Origin: Mycoplasmopsis gallinarum DSM 19816
Lineage (GTDB): Bacteria; Bacillota_I; Bacilli_A; Mycoplasmatales; Metamycoplasmataceae
Direction: 5' to 3'
DNA: 64,000 bases
NCBI RefSeq assembly: GCF_000621085.1
Contig: NZ_JHZE01000005.1
Span: 147,391 to 211,390 of the forward strand
Positions 10,372 through 20,338 of this stretch are shown here, piece by piece (positions within the stretch are counted from its first letter, which is position 1; every line of letters starts with the position of its first letter). The position numbers and the translations under genes were made by a program. The notes below the pieces were generated by a model that had not been told where the DNA came from, made no database searches, and worked only from the letters and a program-made list of their open reading frames with translations.

Positions 10372-11088
10372 TTACTTTTTAAAAAGTCTAATTTTTCTTT
10401 CACTTTTTTGAATAATTCTCTTTAAATTGCTCCGATGACTAAATCAAACTAAAAAAGTGGCAAAAATAGTAATTATTCCCGAAACATACCAATAATTATT
10501 TAAGTTTATAAAACTGTTATTTAAAGTTAAATTATTAAAATAAAAACCTAAAATACCTTGTGTCATTCAAGGAATAAAAGTTAAGATTGCTACTAATAAA
10601 ATGCTTAAAAGTGAAGCTAAAGAAACCATTCTGAAAATTAAAACTACGATAATAAAAATCAAAATTGCACTAAGGGCTAAAATTAAATTAATTGATAAAA
10701 ATAGTCCAATTGTGCAAGCAACTCCCTTACCACCTTTAAATTGAAAATAAATAGGATAAATATGTCCTACAATAATGCCCAAAGCTAAAGCTTGCGGGCT
10801 AATAAAATAGGTAGTTGCAAAATTCTTAAAAAATTGATTAATTAAAATGCTTAAAATTAAAGTTGGTAAATAAACTTTTAATAAATCAATAAAAAAAACT
10901 GTAATTCCAAAAGCCTTACCATAAGTTCTAATTGAATTAGTAGCACCCGCATTAGCACTATGGTAGTTTCTAATATCATCTTTTTTAATTCATTTAGCTA
11001 ATAAAATAGCTGTATTTAGAGAGCCAATTGTTAAGTATCCTACAAGAACTAAGGCAAAATTAAGTAAAAATGAATAAAAAATTGTCAT
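10372..11088 (-). CDS. plsY: Acyl-phosphate glycerol-3-phosphate acyltransferase PlsY
   Basis: This integral membrane enzyme makes lysophosphatidic acid from acyl-phosphate and glycerol-3-phosphate, the first step of membrane lipid synthesis. The 238 residues carry the family motifs: G-S-L-N-T-A near 23-28, S-A-N-A-G-A-T-N-S-I-R around 50, and G-H-x-Y-P-x-Y-F-x-F-K-G-G-K-G-V-A near 125. About five to seven membrane helices are present. The tail is longer than in Bacillus PlsY. Its ATG shares one base with the TAA of the upstream phosphoribosyltransferase gene (TAATG), so the two are coupled. Confidence 0.95.
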
Positions 11089-12095
11089 TAGTTAAATTCT
11101 ATTAACCTTTCATTTTCACGATAAAATCTACCTTCTTTAGCTTGTTTTTTACCGTTTAACATTGTTGCATCAGCAGAAAAAGAAGCATAAGGTTTAAAAA
11201 TTGCTTGTCCGACACCATAATAATCAACAGGCGCATTATTTTCTTCAAAATGAGCAATTTTTTCAGCATTAAATCCTGATGAAACAACAATTTTAACTTC
11301 TTGAGAATGATTTTGGTCTAAAAATTCTCTAACTTTTTTTACTTGTTCAACATTTACCCCATAATATTTTGGCTCATCTGCTAAATCGTCAAACATATGA
11401 TCTTTCATGTTTTTAGATGTATCTAATCTAATTCCTCATAAATTTGAACCTAAAACTTCTAAAACTTCTTTGGTTTGTGCTATGACATTGTTGTGATAAT
11501 CAACTAAAGCAATAATTTTGTCATTAGGAAAAATTTGTTTATAAGCCAACATAGCTTTTGCAGTATTTCCATCAAAATTTTGAATTAAAGCGTGTGGAAC
11601 TGAACCAAAAGGAGAAGCAATATCAATTACATTTTGCGCAGGAGTTGAAACTATTTCAATTCCTCCGATATGCACTGCTCTACCATCGAAAGGTTGCATT
11701 AAATAGTGATCCATTCTATCACCCATAAAAATTACTTTCTTGTTTTTGGCTGCATTTACGCAATTATAAGCATGTGTAGCAATTGAAGTTGCTCTTGATA
11801 AAATTCCATCAATTAAACCTTCAAATTTACCAAAATCTTGATAATGTCCTTCAAGTTCTAAAACTATTTCCATCGCTTTAATTTTGCTACCATCTGGTAA
11901 GTATTTAATTTTATATTTGCTAATGTCACTATTTTCTTTTAATAATTCAAGCACTTCTTGCATACCTGCTAAAATTGCAAATTCTTTTCTTTGAAAGAAT
12001 TGCAATTTAATAATATTATTTGGATTAATTTGTTTAATTATTTCAGTGGTTTTTAAAAAGTAACTTGCAATATATTTGTCTAATTTGTTTTGCAT
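11088..12095 (-). CDS. Nicotinate phosphoribosyltransferase family protein
   Basis: The enzyme joins nicotinate (or nicotinamide) to PRPP in NAD salvage, which is needed in an organism with no de novo NAD route. The 335 residues start at ATG 12095 because AGAGGA is 6 nt upstream; an ATG 21 nt earlier is less likely. The fold is seen in the central barrel segments F-D-G-N-T-A-K-A, I-A-L-V-D-Y-H-N, G-I-R-L-D-T-S-K-N, V-S-S-G-F-N and Y-G-V-G. One TGA-Trp lies in W-G-I-R-L-D. It forms a coupled pair with plsY. Whether the substrate is nicotinate or nicotinamide cannot be told from sequence. Confidence 0.85.
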
Positions 12096-12126
12096 ATTTT
12101 CCTCTAAAAGCATCAATAAATTTTAA

Positions 12127-12147
12127 CAAAAATTAAAGTAATTTTTG
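12127..12147 (-). terminator. Weak hairpin after the DUF4231 operon
   Basis: A 9-bp perfect stem CAAAAATTA/TAATTTTTG with a 3-nt loop lies just past the stop at 12151 on the minus strand. It is AT-only apart from the closing pair, so it is a weak terminator at best. Confidence 0.4.
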
Positions 12148-12150
12148 CAA

Positions 12151-12525
12151 TTAAAATGTGCTTGTGATATTGTCAACGTCTTCTTCACTAATTGATTTTT
12201 TTTCTTGAATTTGACTTAAAGTTTCTTGATTTTTTAAAAGACTTTGAGTTAATTGCGTTTTCTTATCTTGAATATTTAAAAACGACTTAACTGTAACTAA
12301 AAAAGTAATAACTGTTGATAAAATTGACATTAAAACAAAATAAATCATTGTTTGATCAGCAAAAATGTTAAAACGAATTGAATATAGGTTTAAAACAATC
12401 ATGCCAGCTGCAATTAAAATAGTCAAAATGTTTAAAAAAATGAACAAACCGTGTCTTCAACCATATTTAAATTTTAATTTTTTGATTTTCTTTGTTAAAT
12501 CTTGAATAATTGGTTTACTTGCCAT
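12151..12525 (-). CDS. Small two-helix membrane protein, DUF4231/SLATT-like
   Basis: A 124-residue protein with ATG 12525 preceded by AAAGGAAAAAAG. A basic amphipathic N-terminus (K-K-I-K-K-L-K-F-K-Y) leads into two membrane helices (about 28-50 and 60-80) and a polar C-terminal tail predicted as coiled coil. The layout (two helices plus cytosolic coil) matches DUF4231/SLATT-type 2TM proteins. Function is unknown. It is the third gene of a three-gene operon of similar proteins and overlaps the previous gene by 11 nt. Confidence 0.6.
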
Positions 12526-13030
12526 TTCTTTTTTCCTTTTCAATTTTAATTTCAGTTTCTAATTGAGCATATGAATCTTTACGATAACGATCATAATTAA
12601 TAATATTTAAAATTCTTTTATAAAAAATGTATTGTCTATCAATGGTTGTATTATCAGCATAATACAATTGTTTGGCTTGAAATAATGCATATTCAAATTT
12701 TAATTTTCTTAATTGACTCATTTTAGTTTTATAACGATCATTAACTAAAAAAAATGACAGTAGACCAGTTGTTAAGGCAACAATTGAGTTAATGTAAGTT
12801 AAAGTAATAATATAGTTAGAATCTAAATTTAATCATGTAGTATAAGGATTTGTATTTGTAAAAAATTTAGAATTTCCCGCTAAAAATCAAGTTCCAATTA
12901 CCCCAGTACTTAAAGTTGCTAAAAAAACAATAAAATTAAATAAATAGTAAATAAAACCAAGAATTCACACTAAATTAGTAGTATTTTTTACTAATCTTTT
13001 GTAATAAGCAATAATTTTTTCACTTTGCAT
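12515..13030 (-). CDS. DUF4231/SLATT-type two-helix membrane protein
   Basis: A 171-residue protein with N-terminal Y-Y-K-R-L-V-K-N, two membrane helices (about 20-45 and 78-98) separated by a polar loop, and a long cytosolic helix-rich tail. The tail carries F-E-Y-A-L-F-Q-A-K-Q-L-Y-Y and a later F-Y-K-R-I-L-N-I motif, the pattern of DUF4231 proteins in the SLATT superfamily. In other bacteria, SLATT proteins act as membrane-perturbing effectors tied to nucleotide-signalling or conflict systems; no such sensor is visible next to it here. ATG 13030 overlaps the upstream stop (TAATG). Confidence 0.65.
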
Positions 13031-13488
13031 TATTTAGCTCCTGATTCTAAAGAATTTTTAATTAAGTGTGTAATTACAATTTTTTGTTTTAAATTCACTT
13101 TATCCCATAAAATTTGACTTAATTGAGCTAATTCTTTTTCATCAATAATTTTATTATTGTATTTAACAACTAAATAGATTAAAGTATTTTTAACTTTTTT
13201 ATACAGTGTCAGACGAGTATTTTCTTTATAAACAATTAAAAAAATGTTTAAAAAAAATGAAACAATAGTGCAAATAACAAAAGCTAAAATAATAAAGAAA
13301 ACGCTACTTCTTTCACCACTTTGATTTAACTTAATTAATCTTGACAAAATATAGATGGCAATGCTAATGACGATTAAGTTTAAAAAAGTAATTGCTAAAC
13401 CGATAATTCGATCAACAATATTGTAAATAATTAATTTTCGCTTGTCTTCTTTTATTTTCTTTTTTAAATTTTCAATAATAATATTCAT
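13030..13488 (-). CDS. Two-helix membrane protein, first of the DUF4231-like trio
   Basis: A 152-residue protein: a Lys-rich N-terminal helix, two membrane helices (about 30-50 and 63-88), then a charged tail with a K-K-V-K-N-T-L-I-Y-L segment. No catalytic residues are seen. It shares architecture with the two genes that follow, so the trio probably arose by duplication and divergence. It has no ribosome site; a TAAAAT box ends 6 nt before its ATG, and that box overlaps the -10 of the divergent HAD gene. Confidence 0.6.
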   Translation of the reverse strand: MNIIIENLKKKIKEDKRKLIIYNIVDRIIGLAITFLNLIVISIAIYILSRLIKLNQSGERSSVFFIILAFVICTIVSFFLNIFLIVYKENTRLTLYKKVKNTLIYLVVKYNNKIIDEKELAQLSQILWDKVNLKQKIVITHLIKNSLESGAK

Positions 13489-13494
13489 ATTAAT

Positions 13495-13504
13495 ATTTTA
13501 TAAT
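13495..13504. promoter_or_regulatory. Overlapping divergent -10 boxes
   Basis: TATAAT at 13499-13504 (plus) and TAAAAT read from 13500 to 13495 (minus) share two base pairs. Each ends 6-7 nt before an ATG (13512 plus, 13488 minus), and neither gene has a ribosome site. This looks like a single symmetric promoter core firing both ways onto leaderless messages. Confidence 0.6.
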
Positions 13505-13511
13505 GGAACGT

Positions 13512-14327
13512 ATGAAAAAACAATATAAAGCATATTTTATAGACTTGGATGGCACCTTTTTAGATTTGCCTTATGATGAAAAACAAGTTTCAGATTTTAA
13601 TGTTTTAGTCGCACAAAAAATTAATGAGAAAAAGCCTTTAATTATTTCAACGGGAAGACCTAATTCACCCTTTGTAATGGATTTAGCCAAAAAAATAAAT
13701 GCTCCTTATGTAATAGGACAAAATGGAGCAGTTATTGTTGATCAAAAGAATAATTTATTACGCTTAAGATTAATTGAAGACAAAATTGCCCAAGAATTAA
13801 AGAATTTTTTAGAAGAGCGTAGTTTATATTACACAATCAATGGTGATGAAGTAATATATGGAAAAAGTGTGCATAATTTCACTTTTGATCGCCCTTGAGC
13901 GCAAAAATTTGCTAAAAAAACCTATGCTGAAGCAAATATTCAAAGAGATATTACTAGATTTTTAACTTTTGGATTAGATATTGAATCAATTGCTAATTTA
14001 GCTAAAGAAATTGAAATTAAGTTTCCGATGTTGCGTACTCATACTGTATCTAAAGGTTATTCTTTGGAAATTACTAATAAAGAATCAACTAAAGGAATTG
14101 GTAATGAATTTATTTGTTCATTATTAAACTTAAAACCTGAAGAAACTTTACATTTGGGTGATAGCGGCAATGATATTAGTGTTAAAGAAAATAATTTCAA
14201 TTTTTATGCAATGGCTAATGCTCCAGAAAATATTAAAAAAATGGCTGATGCTGTGATTAATAGTTATGAAAATAGTGGTTTAGGACTATTTTTAAATGAT
14301 TTGGAAGACTTAAAATTAAAAATATAA
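13512..14327 (+). CDS. HAD-superfamily hydrolase (Cof type)
   Basis: A sugar-phosphate or phosphorylated-metabolite phosphatase of the Cof/IIB class. It has the nucleophile motif F-I-D-L-D-G-T-F near the N-terminus, motif II I-I-S-T-G-R-P, and motif III/IV in H-L-G-D-S-G-N-D and the A-M-A-N-A-P-E region. The 271 residues include one TGA-Trp. I prefer ATG 13512 because a TATAAT box ends 7 nt before it. The ATG at 13503 overlaps that box and would not be transcribed, though annotation pipelines may choose it. The substrate cannot be inferred. Confidence 0.92.
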
Positions 14328-14352
14328 GGCTAAATACCTTATATTTTTAATT
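14314..14352. terminator. Bidirectional terminator with embedded stop codons
   Basis: A perfect 16-bp inverted repeat (14314-14329 / 14337-14352) has a 7-nt loop. The HAD gene's TAA (14325-14327) lies in one arm and the kinase gene's TAA (14347-14349) in the other. It serves both convergent genes. Confidence 0.85.
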
Positions 14353-15072
14353 TGTCTTTTTTCATAAATTTAATTGCTCGTCTAATTTTTGTGCAAAATA
14401 TTGATGATTAATTGGAATAATTTCTTTACTTAAAGCTCAAGTTAAGATAAAAAAGTATGCGACTAATTTTTGATCATAATAAGCTTGTAAATCAATATTT
14501 CCATAACTAAATAATAATATTAATTCTTGTGCAAAATTCAAATCAGTTGCACAAGTAAATAAAGCTAAATCATAATATTTATTACCCATTGCTGCATATT
14601 CTCAATCTACGAATCAGAGTTTATTATTTTTATCTACTAAAATATTTGAAAAATATAAATCATTATGAATAGGGACTTTTGGTTCCTTATCATTGGTAAA
14701 AATTTTTTCTACGATTTTTCAAGCTTCTAAAATTAAATTAGTCATTCGATTAAATTGTTGAATTTGCTGCATAAAAGATTTTAACCGATCTAACATGAAA
14801 TTATTTTGAAATTGACAATTTGAATTATGTAAAAGTTTTAAATTTTGACTAATAGTTTTTAGATTTGAAGGATTAAGATCCAATTTTTGATTTTCAATAA
14901 ATTCTCATCAAACAAATTTTGTATCTTTTTTAATAAACTGAGGCACAAAATCAAATTGATTTAATTGTTCATAATTCACATTATGATTAAATCCATTTAG
15001 TATTTTTTCTTGACAAAATAAATTACCATCTTTATACGAAATATTAGTAAAACCTTTTTTGATAATTTCCAT
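14347..15072 (-). CDS. Choline/aminoglycoside kinase-like phosphotransferase (LicA-like)
   Basis: A 241-residue protein with the small-molecule kinase signature. The catalytic loop H-N-D-L-Y-F-S-N-I-L (HxDxxxxN) and the metal-binding W-F-V-D-W-E-Y-A-A-M-G follow at the usual spacing, with a G-F-T-N-I-S-Y nucleotide-loop-like start. The family phosphorylates choline, ethanolamine, related alcohols or aminoglycosides; the short length is close to LicA/choline kinases. It has six or seven TGA-Trp codons. A LicD-like gene lies 3 kb away, which makes a phosphocholine route possible. The start at 15072 has AAGGAGC upstream. Confidence 0.85.
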
Positions 15073-15174
15073 TTTTGCTCCTTAAATTGAACTTTGTTAA
15101 TTTAATAATACTTTTTATTTAATAAGTTATTATGAAAAGTCAAAAATATTTTTTTCAATTTCCTATTTTTACCA

Positions 15175-15180
15175 TATAAT
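15175..15180 (+). promoter_or_regulatory. -10 box of tRNA-Ser
   Basis: A perfect TATAAT lies 11 nt before the first tRNA base. Confidence 0.6.
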
Positions 15181-15191
15181 TAAGAAACTGT

Positions 15192-15282
15192 GGAACAGTA
15201 CTCAAGAGGCTGAAGAGGCGGTCCTGCTAAGACTGTAGGGGAGGCAACTCCCGCGGAGGTTCAAATCCTCTCTGTTCCGCCA
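15192..15282 (+). tRNA. tRNA-Ser(GCU)
   Basis: A 91-nt tRNA with a class-II long variable arm (TAGGGGAGGCAACTCCCG). The acceptor GGAACAG (15192-15198) pairs with CTGTTCC (15272-15278), G is the discriminator and CCA is encoded. The anticodon GCT in C-C-T-G-C-T-A-A reads AGC/AGU serine codons. The T arm GGAGG-TTCAAAT-CCTCT is complete. A T run follows, probably acting as the terminator. Confidence 0.97.
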
Positions 15283-15362
15283 TTTTTTTTATATCTTTTT
15301 TAAGTTTATTTATTTAAACTCTATAATTATTATTTATTTTAAATAATAAAAGAAAGGATGAA

Positions 15363-18071
15363 ATGGATAATAATTTGGAACAGTTTAAGCAAAATGGTTT
15401 AACTGAAAAAGAAGTTGCAGCCAAATTAATAGAATTTGGTGAAAACACTCTAACCAAAAGTAAAAAAGTTAATCCAATTGTAGCTTTTTTTAGACAATTT
15501 ATGGATCCGATGGTAATTCTACTTCTAATTGCAGCTGCAATTAGTCTTGGATTAGCAATTTACGAACACATTAAAAGTCATAAAAGTCAAACTGAATTAA
15601 TAGTTTCTTATATTGAACCAGCCATTATTTTATTAGTTGTTTCATTAAATAGTATGCTTGGTGCTTATCAGGAAGTTAAAAGTGATCAAGCAGTACGCGC
15701 TTTGGCTAAATTAAATGAAACTAATGCAACAGTAAAAAGGGACGGAATAGTTAAAGTAATTCCGGCTAATTTATTAGTACCAGGAGATTTAATTATTTTA
15801 AATGCTGGAGATGTAATTAGTGCAGATTGTCGGATTATTGAAGCTTCAAATTTAGCTGTTGTTGAATCTTCATTAACTGGTGAGAGTTTAGCAGTGGAAA
15901 AAATTGCTAACTTTAATAAAGCAAAAGATTCAATTTTAGCTCAAAATAATCACTTATTATTTTCTGGCACTTATGTAACTAATGGGAAAGCCTTAGCAAT
16001 AGTTGAATTTACTGGCAATAAAACTGAAATAGGTAAAATTAATGAAAGTTTACAGAATCAAAAGAAAAGTTCTACTCCATTACAAGATAAATTGAATCGT
16101 TTAGGAAAAGTATTTGGTATCGGTGGAATAGTATTACTTTTTGTTTCATTAATTATGCAAATTTTGCTCAATAATATTTATACAGGTGTATGAAATAATT
16201 GAGATATTTATACTTCAAGTTTAGTGACAGCTATTTCATTGGCAGTTGCTGCAATTCCAGAAGGTTTAATTACTTTCACCACTGTACTTTTAAGTATCGG
16301 TGTTAAAAAAATGACTAAAGACAAAGGATTAGTAAAAAATTTATTAGCCGTTGAAACTTTAGGTTCAGTTTCAATTATTTGTAGTGATAAAACAGGTACA
16401 TTAACTGAAAATAAAATGACAGTTGTTGATGCTTTTTATAATAATTTATTATTATCAGAAGCTGAAAATAAATCAGAATTTAAACCTTTAGCTAAGTATC
16501 TAACTTTGGCTAATGATGCACATATTAATTTTGATATCAAAAGTGAAAGTTTCAATGAAGTGGGTGATCCAACTGAAACTGGTTTATTAAGATTTGCCTA
16601 TGATTTGGGCATCTATAAAGACGATTTGTTAAAATCAATGCCTTTATTATCAACTTTAACTTTTGATAGCGACAGAAAAATGATGTCAGTTTTGGTTGAT
16701 GCAGGTGATTACAATTTAATGATTACTAAAGGTGCACCTGATGTCATATTAAAACATTCAAAAGTTAATAATTTAGATGAAATCGAACAAATTAATAAAA
16801 ATTTTGCAACTAAAACTTATCGTGTTTTAGCAGTAGGAATTAAAAAAGTTGCAAAAGAACAAAAAACCATAAATTTTGCCGACAAATCAAATTTAGATTT
16901 TGTTGGTTTAGTAGCAATGGTTGATCCACCAAGAAAAAATGTAGCTCAAAGTATTGAAAAAGCTAAATTAGCTGGGGTTAAAACAGTAATGATTACTGGT
17001 GATCACTTAGACACTGCAAAAGCTATTGCTTCAAATTTAGGAATTTATAATGAAAATGATTTAGCTATTACAGGTTTAGAATTAAGCCAAATGTCTGATC
17101 AAGAATTGAAAGAAAAAGTTAAATTAATTAGTGTTTATGCTCGCGTAAATCCTACTGATAAATTAAGAATCGTTAAAGCATGACAAAGTCATAATAAAGT
17201 TGTTGCTATGACTGGTGATGGAGTAAATGATGCTCCTGCTTTAAAAGCAAGTGATATCGGTTGTGCGATGGGAATTACTGGAACTGATGTTTCAAAACAA
17301 GCTGCTGATTTGATTTTAGTTGACGACAATTTTAACACTATTGTTAATTCTATTGAAAACGGTAGATTAATTTTCGACAAAATTAAAGTAGTCATTTTGA
17401 ATTTATTAGTTAGTTCACTAACTGAAATTTTAGTAATGTTAATTGGAATGGTTGCTTTCTTCTTCGCTTATAAAAACCATTTTCAAACTGAATTTTATAT
17501 TTTTGGTGCTAGTCAATTATTATGAATTAATTTATTAACTCACGGTATTCCTGCAATTGCTTTAGGTTTAGTTGACGGTGGTAAAAATGTTATGAATAGG
17601 CCACCATATGATAAAAAAGAAAGTTTATTTGCTCGCGGAATGGGTTGAAACTTGATATTTCAGTCAGTAGTTTTATCAACCTTAACTTTAATTGCTTATG
17701 TTTTGGGTGCAGAATTTGCTATTCAAAATAATTTAAGTGTTTTAGTAACTGCAAGTACAACCGCTTTTATAACTATGGGAGTGGCTGCTTCACTAAATAG
17801 TATTAATTTAATGTCTGATAAATCAATTTTTATTTCTTCACTTAAAAAATATTGATTAGTTTGATTAGCTGCTTTATCATCAACATTCCTTACTCTTTTC
17901 GTTGTTTTAGTCCCTGATATTTCTTTAGTTTTCAGAATGTCTGGCAATTTATATCAAAATTCATATTTATTATGAATGCCAATTCTTTTAGGCTTAGGTT
18001 TAACTTTGGCTAATGAGTTGTGAAAACTAATTAAACTAACTATGAAAGTTTATCAAAGTCAAAAAGCTTAA
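15363..18071 (+). CDS. Cation-transporting P-type ATPase (Ca2+ type, P2A)
   Basis: A 902-residue ion pump. Cation-ATPase N domain at 1-70; actuator domain with the T-G-E-S motif near 178; phosphorylation site D-K-T-G-T-L-T with Asp342; nucleotide domain with K-G-A-P-D; hinge [12 protein letters not shown]; and C-terminal membrane helices. The P-E-G-L motif in M4 (A-A-I-P-E-G-L) matches SERCA/PMCA-like calcium pumps, though the exact ion cannot be proved. It has five or more TGA-Trp codons. The ribosome site AAAGGAT precedes the ATG and a TATAAT box lies at 15322-15327. Confidence 0.93.
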
Positions 18072-18080
18072 AAAATATTA

Positions 18081-18107
18081 AACACTTCGCATCAGAGGTG
18101 TTTTTTA
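18081..18107 (+). terminator. Terminator of the P-ATPase gene
   Basis: AACACTT pairs with AGGTGTT (one G-T pair), followed by six Ts. Confidence 0.7.
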
Positions 18108-18151
18108 TTAACTTTTATGATAATTAAGTTCATATTTTAATTTTGTTTATT

Positions 18152-18157
18152 TATAAT
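18152..18157 (+). promoter_or_regulatory. -10 box for licD-like gene (leaderless)
   Basis: TATAAT ends 6 nt before ATG 18164, and there is no ribosome site. Confidence 0.5.
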
Positions 18158-18163
18158 TTTTTT

Positions 18164-18985
18164 ATGCATTCAAATTCAGAAATTGAACTATGTAATGAAA
18201 TTGAAACAAGACAGGCAAAAAACTTTGAATTATTATTAGAATTTGATCAAATTTGCAAAGCAAATAACTTATTTTATACATTAGCTTATGGAACTGCTTT
18301 GGGAGCTATTCGTGATCAAAATTTAATTCCTTGAGATTGTGATATTGATGTAATTATTGATTTAAAAACATATGAATTTTTGAAAAAACATTATGCAAAT
18401 CGAATTTTAGATAATCAATATTCTCATCATTGTTATCAATTTCCACGCTTCATTTTTCCAAATGATGTGGATGAAAAAAATGAAAAACCAATATTCATAG
18501 ATATGTTTATTTTAATTCCTACCACAATAAAAAAAGTAAAAAAATATATTAATTCATTTAAAAATAAAGCTGATGCAACTAAAGGCTATTTCAATCGTAA
18601 TATATTTTTTATTCAACCCAAATTAATGAAATTTGTGCAAAAATTATTGAATTTTTTCTTATTTAAAAACAAAACATTAACTATTGACAGTTCAATAAAT
18701 CAATTATTAGAATCAAATTGAAACAAAAACGACCCAGACAGTTTATATGTTTTAACTATTTGACCAAGTAATTTTAAAAAAATCAAAAATCAACATTTGT
18801 TGAAAAATAAATATGTTTTAAACGGTTTGACAACAGTTTATATAAATAATCATCAATTTAGTTTTTTTAAAGATCAAGAAGCTATTATGGAACAATGATA
18901 TGGTCCAAATTGAAAAATTCCAATTCAAGAAAAAAACCGATATTTTTATGGCTATTATGAAAAAGGAAAGAAAAAAGCAGACTAG
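18164..18985 (+). CDS. LicD-family nucleotidyltransferase-fold protein
   Basis: LicD proteins transfer phosphocholine (or a similar phospho-group) from a nucleotide-activated donor to surface sugars. The 273 residues contain the hallmark Y-G-T-A-L-G-A-I-R-D-x-N-L-I-P-W-D-x-D-I-D-V near 43-66, with the catalytic Asp pair. The Trp in I-P-W-D is a TGA codon. A second acidic motif (F-I-D-M-F) lies near 110 and an aromatic C-terminus follows. It is the only gene between two terminators, with a leaderless-type promoter. Together with the LicA-like kinase upstream it hints at surface phosphocholine decoration. Confidence 0.9.
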
Positions 18986-19001
18986 ATTAATCTGCTTTTT
19001 T
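18972..19001. terminator. Bidirectional terminator, licD-like / pepC
   Basis: AAAAAAGCAGA pairs with TCTGCTTTTTT around a 9-nt loop, with A/T tails on both sides. The licD-like stop TAG is in the loop. Confidence 0.85.
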
Positions 19002-19009
19002 TGAATTTA

Positions 19010-20326
19010 TTAAGACAAAATATCTCATGGTTCAATGAAAATTGGCTCTTGTTTTAAGGCTTCAAGTACATCTGGATTTACATATTTAGGATTAACAATA
19101 GCGGCAAAAACATATTCATCAAATCATTCATCAGACATTGAAAAATAGCCTTTATTTCCTTTTTGATCTCCTCAAGAGTTTTCAATTTCTCATTTAATTG
19201 GTTTCCCACTTATATCTAAATCTACTCCTACTAAAGTCATTGCATGAGTTGGAGAAGTAATTCGATAATTTAATCGATCAGCTTTTGATAAATCATTAAA
19301 AGGTCTTAAAGTTTGATCGATTAAGTATAAATTTGTATCCATTATTCCAGTTTGTACATCACTAAATTTTGAAACATCGCAATCAAATCAAACTGGTTCA
19401 TTATTTTCTAATGATTTTATAATAGCTTGTTTAATCTCTTGAATATTAGTATTAATTGAACTTAAAGTTTTTTCCTCAATAACTGATTTAAAGTATTTTG
19501 ACACCAATAAACGATTTTTTGGATATTTATTTCTTGGATCATCCAATAAATTAACATAATTTATAAACTGATTATCTGTATATTTATTTAAAAATGTTAA
19601 TGGATCTAAGTTTTCAATTAAGTGAAATTTTTTATCTTTATCGCGGTACTCTAAAGTGAAATTTTGAGGAGGCAAACCAAAAACTTTAGCATTAATTTCA
19701 AATAATCTATCTAAAGCAAGTTGCTTAAATTCTTCTGCTTGAATCATTTTATTTTCAAGCACTAATTTTTTTAATTTCTTAATTGTACTTACGATATGCA
19801 CCATGATAACATCGTTGTAAACTGTTGTATTTTCAGAATTAAAAGTTTCAGGCATTGTTTGTTTTGGCACAATACCATATTTTTTAATTAAACCTTGGGC
19901 TCATTCTCAAAAACCACCATCAGAAAGAGAAGATTCAACTAACATTTGAAATAATCTATCATCAAAGTCTAAATTGGGATTGGCGATAATATTTTCAAAT
20001 AAATTGTTAGCTTTTTCCATTTTGTCTCAGAAAAGCAAATAGTTTTGTGATAATTCAAAATTATCAATATTTAATTTTTCAGCTACTTGCACCTTTAAAA
20101 TATTTAAAGCAGAAAAAATTCAACAACGACCTGAATTTTTTTGATTAGTCATTCCTACTTTTTTGCTCTCAAGTGAGAATTCAAAATTATGTTTTCTTAA
20201 CATATCATTATTAAAAGTTGCATTTTTAATTCCATTTTTAGTAATGGCACTTTCAATTATTTTATTTTGATTATTATTTTGATATTTTTGATAAAACTTT
20301 TTTATCATTTCAGTACTTATTTTCAT
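19010..20326 (-). CDS. pepC: Aminopeptidase C (bleomycin hydrolase family, C1B)
   Basis: This cytosolic papain-fold aminopeptidase trims peptides to amino acids. The 438 residues are the usual length. The catalytic Cys68 is in N-S-G-R-C-W-I-F-S-A (Trp is TGA), His in T-H-A-M-T-L-V-G-V, and Asn in E-I-E-N-S-W-G. There is no signal peptide, so it acts inside the cell. It is the second gene of an operon with a surface DUF31 protease, 12 nt downstream with AAGGAG between. Secreted cleavage outside followed by trimming inside would suit peptide scavenging. Confidence 0.95.
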
Positions 20327-20338
20327 ATTTCTCCTTAT

